A model generated the notes under the pieces. That model was not told where the DNA came from and did no database searches. It saw only the letters and a program-made list of their open reading frames with translations. Shown in pieces: positions 1-5,264 of a stretch of DNA of 7,098 nt. Within the stretch, counting starts at the first letter, position 1. The number at the start of each line of letters is the position of its first letter. This DNA comes from Candidatus Bipolaricaulis sp. (GTDB lineage Bacteria > Bipolaricaulota > Bipolaricaulia > Bipolaricaulales > Bipolaricaulaceae): assembly GCA_020062805.1 (NCBI GenBank), contig JAGUVP010000282.1, forward strand, positions 1 through 7,098, read 5' to 3'. The position numbers and the translations under genes are program-made.

Positions 1-180
1 GAGGAGGGTTCCGTCGCCCCCCACGGCGGCAACGAGGTCGACGCTGTCCGGGACCGGCGCGCCTTGCGCGTAGATCTCGGCGTCGATCCCCTTCGCCCTG
101 CACCACGCACGGCCGCGTTCCGCCGCCGTCGCCGCTCCTGGACGCGGGTTGTGAACAAACAGGACGCGCCTAAGCTCCAC
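1..180 (-). CDS. nadK: NAD kinase, N-terminal part (runs off left edge)
   Basis: The first 60 codons of a minus-strand gene are present and the rest lies outside the window. NAD kinase phosphorylates NAD to NADP in the cytoplasm using ATP or polyphosphate. The visible protein opens with a hydrophobic strand and turn, VLFVHNPRPGAA (residues 6-17), typical of the first strand of the NAD/diacylglycerol kinase fold. It reaches the diagnostic phosphate-binding motif GGDGTLL at residues 54-60, preceded by the strand DLVAAV. The motif sits where it is expected in short bacterial NadK proteins. The GTG start at 180 lies inside the end of the upstream permease gene, giving an 11-base overlap. No ATG is available nearby in frame, and the SD is poor (GCGAG just upstream), so translation is probably coupled to the permease. 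Family assignment is firm for a fragment; the exact start is less so. Confidence 0.88.
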   Translation of the reverse strand, partial: MELRRVLFVHNPRPGAATAAERGRAWCRAKGIDAEIYAQGAPVPDSVDLVAAVGGDGTLL

Positions 181-955
181 CTCGCGCCCCCACGAATTTC
201 CAGCGGCAGAGAAACCGCTCCAGCAGTTCGAGCACGGCGTAGAACAGGAGGCCGAGGAGGGCCAACCCGACTACACCGGCGAGCGAGATGTCGCCCCGGA
301 ACGTGTAGTACTCGATGAACCTCCCCAATCCCGCTCTCGGCCCCAGAAGCAGGCCCAGCTTCGTCTCGGCGATATAGAGCATGGTGATCCCGAGGCCCAC
401 CGATACCCGGGCCGCGGTGAGAACGCTGGGCAGGGTCGCCGGCAGGACGACGTGGCGATAGATCTGGCCCCGTGTCGCCCCAGCCGAGCGAACCGCGGTG
501 ACGTGGGATGGAACGACGTACTTCGCCGCACCCTGGGCCGCGACCACGACCTGGAAGAACAGGGCCATCACCACCACCACCAACCGCACCACCTCCCCGA
601 GCCCGAACGCAAGGTAGAGGAACAGAAGCAGCGCCACCGGCGGCATCGGATAGAGGAGATAGATCAGGGGCGATAGGTAACGATCCAACTTCGACTCGAA
701 CCCCACCGCCAGCCCCAGAGGAAGCCCGAGGAGGAACGCAACGGCGAGGGCGATCAAGAATCGAAGGGCTGAGCTACCGAACGCGCTGGCCAGAGTGCCG
801 AAATTCGCTGCAGCCGCAGCAAAGGTCACCCAGGGGGTGGGAAGGATCTCCCGACCGCGCGTCGCTTCCAGGAGCCACGACGTCGCAGCCCACACCAGCA
901 GCACGAGCGCGATCGCGAGGAGGTAGTACATGGAAAGCCGCAGCGTCCGGTTCAT
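170..955 (-). CDS. ABC transporter permease, nitrate/sulfonate/taurine (SsuC/TauC) type
   Basis: A 261-residue inner-membrane permease of the binding-protein-dependent transport family. Hydrophobic segments lie at about residues 9-28, 62-85, 94-118, 121-140, 183-204 and 224-247, about six in all. The cytoplasmic EAA loop that docks on the ATPase is clear at about residues 154-184 (AVRSAGATRGQIYRHVVLPA), with the conserved glycine at 159 and the LP pair at 171-172. The stretch SPLIYLLYPMPPVALLL (95-111) followed by FGLGE matches the SsuC/TauC/NitT group. Length is normal. The ATG at 953-955 overlaps the TGA of the ATPase gene as ATGA, so translation is likely coupled. It should form a dimer with two ATPase subunits and receive substrate from the binding protein encoded upstream. 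The substrate is not readable from sequence: nitrate, sulfonate, taurine or a pyrimidine precursor are all possible. Confidence 0.92.
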   Translation of the reverse strand: MNRTLRLSMYYLLAIALVLLVWAATSWLLEATRGREILPTPWVTFAAAAANFGTLASAFGSSALRFLIALAVAFLLGLPLGLAVGFESKLDRYLSPLIYLLYPMPPVALLLFLYLAFGLGEVVRLVVVVMALFFQVVVAAQGAAKYVVPSHVTAVRSAGATRGQIYRHVVLPATLPSVLTAARVSVGLGITMLYIAETKLGLLLGPRAGLGRFIEYYTFRGDISLAGVVGLALLGLLFYAVLELLERFLCRWKFVGARGGA

Positions 956-1686
956 GACCCGTTGCCTCCCAACACCTGCCGCAGGTGGGCGACCTGGGCC
1001 ACGAACTCCGACGTGCCCCGGTACCCTGGTTCACCCATCCCCGGGTTGTCGATGACCTCGACCACGCGCGCCGGCCGCGCCGAGAGGACGAGGATCCGCT
1101 TCCCGAGGAACACCGCTTCCTCCATGTCGTGGGTCACGAGGACCCCGGTGAACCCCATCTCCCACCACAGCCCAAGGATGAGGTTCTGGATGTGTTCACG
1201 GGTGATGGAGTCGAGGTTCGCCGTCGGCTCGTCCATCAGCATCACCCGCGGCTGGAGGGCAAGGGCCCGAGCGATCCCCACCCGTCGCTTCATCCCCTCC
1301 GAGAGCTCGCTCGGAAACCGCTTCTCGAACCCGGCCAACCCGAGGTCGGCCAACACCTTCCCCGCCGAGCTCTTTCGGCCCTGGATCCGCAGCGAGAGAT
1401 CTGCGTTCGCCCGCACCGTCTTCCACGGGAGCAGCCCCGCATCCTGAAGGATGAGAGCCACATCACGGCGCACGCTCCTAACCTCTTCGCCGTGGACCCG
1501 GATCCGCCCCGCAGTGGGTGCAAGGAGCCCGTCGAGGGCGAACAGAAGCGTGGTCTTCCCGCACCCCGACGGCCCGACCACCGACACGAGCTCGTAGCTG
1601 TCCACCTTCATGGACAGACCTGCCACGGCGGGCACGGCGGCTCCGCCGCGACCGTAGATGAGGGTGAGGCCGTCGACTTCGATCAT
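952..1686 (-). CDS. ABC transporter ATP-binding protein, SsuB/TauB type
   Basis: A 244-residue cytoplasmic ATPase that powers the importer encoded by its neighbours. All nucleotide-binding motifs are present in order: Walker A GPSGCGKTT (38-46), Q-loop ILQDAGLLPW (79-88), signature LSEGMKRR (128-135), Walker B VMLMDEP (148-154) with catalytic E153, D-loop ANLD (156-159), and H-loop LVTHDMEEAVFLG (183-195). The H-loop region and following VLSARPARV match the nitrate/sulfonate/taurine group. Two details are less typical: the signature has E130 where glycine is usual, and Walker B continues as DEPTANLD rather than the DEPFGALD frequent in this group. The reading frame stays open upstream to 2073, but similarity begins at MIEVDGL. 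The ATG at 1684-1686 overlaps the TGA of the binding-protein gene (ATGA), which fixes the start. No strong SD is visible, which fits translational coupling. Confidence 0.93.
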   Translation of the reverse strand: MIEVDGLTLIYGRGGAAVPAVAGLSMKVDSYELVSVVGPSGCGKTTLLFALDGLLAPTAGRIRVHGEEVRSVRRDVALILQDAGLLPWKTVRANADLSLRIQGRKSSAGKVLADLGLAGFEKRFPSELSEGMKRRVGIARALALQPRVMLMDEPTANLDSITREHIQNLILGLWWEMGFTGVLVTHDMEEAVFLGKRILVLSARPARVVEVIDNPGMGEPGYRGTSEFVAQVAHLRQVLGGNGS

Positions 1687-2705
1687 CCTGGAGGAGGAGC
1701 GACCGCCGTGTCGTAGGGGATCGGAGAACGGAGGTACTTCTTCCCCACCGCCCACATCATGACCCGTTCGTACATCTCGGGGTCGAGTTCTTCCGGAGGC
1801 GAGAAGCTGGGGATGACGATCGCCGCAATGCCCTTCTCGATCTCGGCCCGAACCTCGGGGTCGGCAGCCTCTTGCGGACCGCCGCCGGGGAAGAACAGGT
1901 TCACTGCCAACGGAAGGGCGGTCGCCACCACCTCGTCGCGGTCCTCGCTGTTCAACCCGTCCACCGCACGCCGCAGAGCACTGAAGAACGAGGTCAGAAC
2001 CTCGGGTTGGGACTCGATGAGCGGCCGTCGAACCACGAACACCTCGGGCGGGAAGCTCCCCCCGGGGACCCACTTCAGCACCTCAAGAGCCGGCTTGCCA
2101 GGGTAGCTGTAGGACAGGATGTAGTCCACGTAGGGCTGAGGCAGGGCTCCCACGGCCACCATCCCCAACAGGGTCCACGTCGAGTTGTCAAGAAGGTTGT
2201 CCTGGCCTATGTACAGGTCAGCAGGAACGGCGAGCCCCTCTTGCCGGAACAGCTCATCGGCCACGAACTCGAGGTCAGACTGGCGCGGCAGAGCGATCTG
2301 GACCCGTCCCCCTCCCCGAATCCGATCCACAAGCTCGTCCCACGTCTTGATCTTCGAGAACGTCGGGGGGGTGATGAACGCAAGATGATCGCCTGCCGAA
2401 TTGGGAATATACGCCGTCCCCACGATCACCGCCTGCTTGGGGACGCTCGACAAGAGGAGGAGCGCTCCCGTGAGATCCATGACCATCACGTCCACCTGGC
2501 CGGCCTGGAACGCGAGCATCCGATCGCGCTGGCTCGGCAACGGGATCAACTCGACCTCAACTCCCTCCTCTTGGAAGAACCCCCACGCCGTTCCCATCAC
2601 AATCGGCACAGCTCCCATCGCCGGCGGGAGCGACACCTTGAGGGGAGTTCCCCACGAGAGAATGGAAACCGCGGCTACAACCGCGAGTGCAATCAAAGTG
2701 CGCAT
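1683..2705 (-). CDS. ABC transporter substrate-binding protein, NMT1/SsuA-like
   Basis: A 340-residue exported solute-binding protein. It begins MRTLIALAVVAAVSILSW, a short basic start plus hydrophobic core typical of a Sec signal peptide. No lipobox cysteine follows, so the mature protein is probably soluble in a periplasm rather than a lipoprotein. Family features follow: AMGAVPIVMGTAWGFF (29-44), EEGVEVELIPLP (46-57), and the characteristic AFQAGQVDVMVMDLTGA (65-81), as in NMT1/THI5-like and nitrate/sulfonate/taurine binding proteins. The frame is open upstream to an ATG at 2771, but that would put 22 non-signal residues before the signal peptide. The ATG at 2705 is therefore preferred, and a promoter-like pair just upstream supports it. 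It is first in the operon with ATPase, permease and nadK. The ligand is unknown. I see no thi, ssu, tau or nas gene in this window to suggest one. Confidence 0.9.
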   Translation of the reverse strand: MRTLIALAVVAAVSILSWGTPLKVSLPPAMGAVPIVMGTAWGFFQEEGVEVELIPLPSQRDRMLAFQAGQVDVMVMDLTGALLLLSSVPKQAVIVGTAYIPNSAGDHLAFITPPTFSKIKTWDELVDRIRGGGRVQIALPRQSDLEFVADELFRQEGLAVPADLYIGQDNLLDNSTWTLLGMVAVGALPQPYVDYILSYSYPGKPALEVLKWVPGGSFPPEVFVVRRPLIESQPEVLTSFFSALRRAVDGLNSEDRDEVVATALPLAVNLFFPGGGPQEAADPEVRAEIEKGIAAIVIPSFSPPEELDPEMYERVMMWAVGKKYLRSPIPYDTAVAPPPG

Positions 2706-2713
2706 GGCAACGC

Positions 2714-2743
2714 ATTGTACCGCACGCGCCTCCAGCGTAGCAA
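2714..2743 (-). promoter_or_regulatory. Predicted sigma-70-type promoter for the ABC importer operon, possibly leaderless
   Basis: Read on the minus strand, a -35 box TTGCTA (2743-2738, 4 of 6 to TTGACA) is followed by an 18-base spacer and a -10 box TACAAT (2719-2714, 5 of 6 to TATAAT). Only 8 bases separate the -10 box from the ATG at 2705, so transcription would begin within about two bases of the start codon. No SD precedes that ATG in the usual window; the GGAGG further upstream is about 25 bases away. This is prediction from consensus matching only. Confidence 0.5.
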
Positions 2744-2813
2744 TCGCACACCCTGCATCAGGATCGCCCACCGAGCTTCCGGTTGCGGGAATCGGGATGG
2801 CTCTTCGAGGCTG

Positions 2814-2830
2814 CTCCCCTCTACGGGGAG
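2814..2830. terminator. Hairpin without T-tract downstream of the deacetylase gene, possible weak terminator
   Basis: A perfect 6-base inverted repeat, CTCCCC and GGGGAG, encloses a 5-base loop (TCTAC on the plus strand). It starts 28 bases beyond the TAG of the deacetylase gene and lies about 70 bases upstream of the promoter predicted for the importer operon. No T-run follows on either strand, so it is not a classical intrinsic terminator. It could slow polymerase, protect the 3' end, or be chance in GC-rich DNA. The rest of the 152-base gap (2706-2857) holds only the predicted promoter. Confidence 0.3.
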
Positions 2831-2857
2831 AACAGGATAGGGGACTCGCTCGGCCTT

Positions 2858-3700
2858 CTACCGCCCCGAAGCGGATGAACCCTCCTGCAGTCCCTGAAGA
2901 AGCGCTTCGGCAGCCGGCCCCATGATCTCCGGGATGTAGCCTCCCTCAAGCACACAGAACGTGGGAAGCTTGGTGTCCCCAAGCACGTACCCAACGTCGT
3001 AGTACGCCTCGACGTCGAGTCCGAGCGAGGCCAACGGGTCCTCCCGATACGTGTCAAACCCAACGGAGATGGCAAGCTCCCCAAACCCTCCGCCAGCCTC
3101 GTGCAAAGCCCGCTCCAGGGTCTCCACGTACAGAGTCTTCCCACATCGTGGGGGCAGCGGGTAGTTCAGGCAGTTCCCCCGCGACTCATGCCCCGTGCCG
3201 GGGTAGTTGTAGATGCGGTGCAACGACACGTAGGTCACGTTCGGGTCGCCGTAGAAGATGGCCTCGGTCCCGTTCCCGTGGTGTCCGTCGATATCCACGA
3301 TCAACGTTCGTCTCCCCGACCGGCGCACGGCGACGGCGATGTTGTTGTAGTAGCAAAACCCTCCCAGGTACGACGCCCCGGCGTGATGGCCCGGGGGACG
3401 GAGGATGGAGAACCCACGGCGCCGCTGGGCGAGGACCGCTCCCCCGGCCGCAAGGCGCGCGTAGAGGTCGATGTTCGGATAGACCGGGCAGTCCGGGTCG
3501 TGAAACTCGCCGGTGCCGACCCGTCGCACGTGCTCGGGGGTATGCACGGAGAGGAGATCCTCGTCCGTCGCAGGCAGGGGGGCCTCGAACGGGTACCCAA
3601 GACGGGAGAGGTAGTGGTGGAGCATCCGCACCCGGGCCGGTCCCTCCGGGTGGCCCACGGCGTGGTACTCCAAGCACCTCTCGCTGAAAATGATGTCCAT
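2858..3700 (-). CDS. Histone deacetylase family (AcuC/AphA-like) zinc amidohydrolase
   Basis: A 280-residue cytoplasmic hydrolase of the arginase/deacetylase fold, expected to remove acetyl or similar acyl groups from lysine side chains or small amines. Visible family motifs are RPPGHHAG (101-108) with the catalytic His pair 105/106, GFCYYNNIAVA (114-124), DIDGHHGNGTEAIFY (136-150) with zinc ligands D138 and H140, SVGFDTYREDPLA (212-224) with third ligand D216, and LEGGY (251-255) with catalytic Y255. The active site is thus complete. After GFD the sequence reads DPL; the leucine (223) occupies the position that is glutamate in polyamine-specific HDAC10, so protein-type or other acyl substrates are not excluded. 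Length is at the short end for the family. The start could be GTG 3706 or ATG 3700, since an in-frame TAA lies just upstream. ATG is preferred because a -10-like box sits 8 bases before it. True substrate unknown. Confidence 0.92.
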   Translation of the reverse strand: MDIIFSERCLEYHAVGHPEGPARVRMLHHYLSRLGYPFEAPLPATDEDLLSVHTPEHVRRVGTGEFHDPDCPVYPNIDLYARLAAGGAVLAQRRRGFSILRPPGHHAGASYLGGFCYYNNIAVAVRRSGRRTLIVDIDGHHGNGTEAIFYGDPNVTYVSLHRIYNYPGTGHESRGNCLNYPLPPRCGKTLYVETLERALHEAGGGFGELAISVGFDTYREDPLASLGLDVEAYYDVGYVLGDTKLPTFCVLEGGYIPEIMGPAAEALLQGLQEGSSASGR

Positions 3701-3713
3701 GGCCACGGATTAT
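3684..3713 (+). promoter_or_regulatory. Weak predicted promoter for maf, sharing the divergent -10 region
   Basis: On the plus strand, CTGAAA (3684-3689, 4 of 6 to the -35 consensus) and GATTAT (3708-3713, 4 of 6 to the -10 consensus) are separated by 18 bases. Transcription would start near 3720 and give a leader of about 20 bases containing the SD AAGGA at 3730-3734 before the TTG at 3741. The -10 box overlaps the opposite-strand -10 box of the deacetylase gene. The match is weak and could be chance. Confidence 0.27.
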
Positions 3714-3737
3714 GGACACTCACCCTCCCAAGGACAA
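3709..3737 (-). promoter_or_regulatory. Predicted promoter for the deacetylase gene, probably leaderless
   Basis: On the minus strand, TTGTCC (3737-3732, 4 of 6 to TTGACA), a 17-base spacer and CATAAT (3714-3709, 5 of 6 to TATAAT) form a good sigma-70-like pair. The -10 box is followed by 8 bases and then the ATG at 3700, so the transcript would start at or next to the start codon. No SD lies in the normal window; GGGAGGG is about 22 bases from the ATG. The -35 box overlaps the SD of maf on the other strand (AAGGACAA). Consensus-based prediction only. Confidence 0.5.
3730..3734 (+). promoter_or_regulatory. Ribosome binding site that sets the TTG start of maf
   Basis: AAGGA is followed by 6 bases (CAACGG) and TTG at 3741. 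None of the in-frame ATG codons at 3690, 3693 and 3699 has a comparable SD, and using them would overlap the divergent deacetylase gene and add residues before the conserved ILASSSPRR start of the family. Confidence 0.6.
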
Positions 3738-3740
3738 CGG

Positions 3741-4298
3741 TTGATCCTCGCCTCCAGCTCTCCGCGAAGGAATGAGATCCTGCGGCTCCTTTGTCCGGAG
3801 TTCGAGGTGCTGACGCCGGATGGGGATGAAGGCGAGGTGACCTTACCGGAGGACCTCCTGGAGATCGCCCGCCGCAAGGCAGAGCAGATCAGGGCTGCCC
3901 GGCCGACTGGACTCGTCATCGCCGCAGATACGGGCGTGTTCCGAGATGGCAGGTCCTACGGCAAACCGCGCGATCTCGGGGAAGCGTGGAACATCCTGCG
4001 CGCCTTGAGCGACGGGTGGCACTCCGTGTTCACCGGCCTCGTCCTCCTCGCCGGGAGCACTCCCCGGGAAGCGCTGGTCGAGACCCGCGTCCAGTTCAAG
4101 TCCCTGACCGATGACGAGATCCGCCGTTACCTCTCCCGAGAATCGGTGCTCGACAAGGCGGGCGCATACGCGATCCAGGGTGGGGCAGCCCCGTTCGTGA
4201 CCCGGATCGAGGGCGACTTCTTCAACGTGATGGGGCTCCCGCTGGCCACTCTCTACGACCTCCTTCTCGGCGTCGGGTGGCAGCCGCCCGCGTGCTGA
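3741..4298 (+). CDS. maf: Maf-family nucleoside triphosphate pyrophosphatase
   Basis: A cytoplasmic house-cleaning enzyme that hydrolyses non-standard or excess nucleoside triphosphates to the monophosphate and pyrophosphate. From TTG 3741 it is 185 residues, close to the usual 190-200. It starts with the hallmark ILASSSPRRNEILRLL and continues with an acidic segment DGDEGE, then VIAADTGVFRDGRSYGKP carrying the catalytic aspartate in AADT and the GKP loop. HSVFTGLVL, DKAGAYAIQG, and GDFFNVMGLPL near the end follow; all are canonical Maf blocks in order. A longer form from ATG 3690 (202 residues) is possible, but its extra 17 residues have no family similarity and lack an SD. The family includes dTTP/UTP-type (YhdE) and 7-methyl-GTP-type (YceF) enzymes, and I cannot assign the subtype securely. 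The stop is one base before the next start, so it is cotranscribed with the radical SAM gene. Confidence 0.92.
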   Translation: MILASSSPRRNEILRLLCPEFEVLTPDGDEGEVTLPEDLLEIARRKAEQIRAARPTGLVIAADTGVFRDGRSYGKPRDLGEAWNILRALSDGWHSVFTGLVLLAGSTPREALVETRVQFKSLTDDEIRRYLSRESVLDKAGAYAIQGGAAPFVTRIEGDFFNVMGLPLATLYDLLLGVGWQPPAC

Positions 4299-4299
4299 G

Positions 4300-5202
4300 A
4301 TGGCGGTACCTCGCTACCTCAACCTGATAGAAGCGGAGTTACGCGGCCGGGTAGAGGAATTGCGGGGCCTCACCTCCCCGTGCCGCCTGTGCCCGCGGGC
4401 GTGCGGAGCGCGCCGGGACAAAGGAGAGCGCGGATTCTGCGGGTCTCCCCTCGCCCCGTGGGTCGCGAGCTTCGGGCCCCACTTCGGCGAGGAGGAGGTG
4501 CTGGTGGGATCGGGCGGGTCGGGGACGATCTTCTTCTCCGGGTGCGTCCTCCGCTGCCTGTTCTGTCAGAACTACGCGATCTCCCAGCTCGGAGAGGGGG
4601 AGGAGATCAGCGTGGAGGAGCTGGCCCGGACCATGCTCCACCTCCAGGAGATCGGGTGCGCGAACGTGAACCTCGTCTCCCCCACCCACCAAGCTCCCCA
4701 GATCGCGGCCGCCCTCGTCGCCGCCCGGGAGTCCGGACTCCGCCTCCCCCTGGTGTGGAACTGCGGCGGGTACGAGTCCGTCGAGGCGCTACGGCTCCTC
4801 GACGGGATGGTGGACATCTACATGCCGGATTCCAAGTACGGGGACAACGCCGTTGCCGCGCAGCTCTCCGCGGCACCGGACTACGTGGAGCGGGCCCAGG
4901 ACGCCCTCCGCGAGATGCACCGCCAGGTGGGGGACCTCGTGGTCGAGAACGGGGTCGCGGTGCACGGGCTCCTTGTCCGACACCTCGTCCTCCCGGAGGG
5001 ACTCGCCGGGACGGACGCCGTCCTGCGGTTCATCGCGGACGAGGTATCCATGGCCACCTACGTGAACGTGATGGGCCAGTACCGACCCGCGCATCGGGCG
5101 CGGGAGCGTCCGGAGCTCTCTCGCCGTTTGACCTCCGCCGAGCACGAACAGGCGCTTGCCCTCGCCCGTCGGCTGGGACTGCGTCGGGCCGGTGCGCACT
5201 GA
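4300..5202 (+). CDS. PflX-like radical SAM protein (pyruvate formate-lyase activating enzyme homologue)
   Basis: A 300-residue cytoplasmic radical SAM protein. The cluster motif is C82-x3-C86-x2-C89 (GCVLRCLFCQN), which binds the 4Fe-4S cluster that cleaves S-adenosylmethionine. Further family blocks are a glycine-rich GSGGSGTIFFSG just before it, NLVSPTHQAPQI (124-135), WNCGGYES (153-160) and DIYMPDSKYGD (172-182). An additional cysteine set precedes the core: C28-x2-C31-x3-C35-x11-C47, which could hold a second metal or Fe-S centre. This layout fits the PflX group of pyruvate formate-lyase activase homologues, whose substrate is not established. No glycyl radical enzyme gene is visible here to serve as partner. 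The ATG at 4300 follows the maf stop by one base, so translation is probably coupled. Family assignment is strong; function is unknown. Confidence 0.88.
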   Translation: MAVPRYLNLIEAELRGRVEELRGLTSPCRLCPRACGARRDKGERGFCGSPLAPWVASFGPHFGEEEVLVGSGGSGTIFFSGCVLRCLFCQNYAISQLGEGEEISVEELARTMLHLQEIGCANVNLVSPTHQAPQIAAALVAARESGLRLPLVWNCGGYESVEALRLLDGMVDIYMPDSKYGDNAVAAQLSAAPDYVERAQDALREMHRQVGDLVVENGVAVHGLLVRHLVLPEGLAGTDAVLRFIADEVSMATYVNVMGQYRPAHRARERPELSRRLTSAEHEQALALARRLGLRRAGAH

Positions 5203-5203
5203 C

Positions 5204-5232
5204 TTGCATTCCAGTCCTGTACCGGCGATGAT
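5204..5232 (+). promoter_or_regulatory. Weak candidate promoter upstream of the aminotransferase gene
   Basis: TTGCAT (5204-5209, 3 of 6 to the -35 consensus) and GATGAT (5227-5232, 4 of 6 to the -10 consensus) are 17 bases apart, within the 62-base gap after the radical SAM gene. Transcription would start near 5239 and give a short leader containing the strong SD. The match is marginal, and read-through from the maf operon is equally possible. Confidence 0.2.
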
Positions 5233-5264
5233 CGCGGGGACATCACCCATCCAAGGAGGGGTTC

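Noticed and set aside
565..596. CACCAC-rich stretch that looks like a microsatellite or a His-tag-like coding run on the plus strand
   Set aside because: On the minus strand it simply encodes the valine-rich membrane helix of the permease (RLVVVVMAL), so it is constrained coding sequence.
985..1716. A 243-codon plus-strand frame opposite the ATPase gene
   Set aside because: It mirrors a conserved ABC ATPase and has no motif of its own; it is a GC-driven shadow.
1687..2073. A 129-residue N-terminal extension of the ATPase frame
   Set aside because: It overlaps the binding-protein gene, is Gly/Arg-rich without similarity, and the ATGA junction at 1683-1686 gives a normal ATPase start.
2706..2771. 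A 22-residue N-terminal extension of the substrate-binding protein from ATG 2771
   Set aside because: It would place polar residues before a textbook signal peptide and would run through the predicted promoter.
1872..2840. A 322-codon open frame on the plus strand across the substrate-binding protein gene
   Set aside because: Its product is rich in Arg, His and Gln with no recognisable domain, and it lies opposite a gene with clear family motifs.
2706..2857. Possible riboswitch upstream of the importer operon (considered because NMT1-type importers can be thiamine-precursor transporters)
   Set aside because: The predicted transcript starts at the ATG and leaves no leader, and I see no TPP-aptamer-like conserved blocks in the 152 bases.
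5227..5244. Short inverted repeat GATG...CATC before the aminotransferase gene
   Set aside because: It has only four paired bases and a loop of ten, which is expected by chance.
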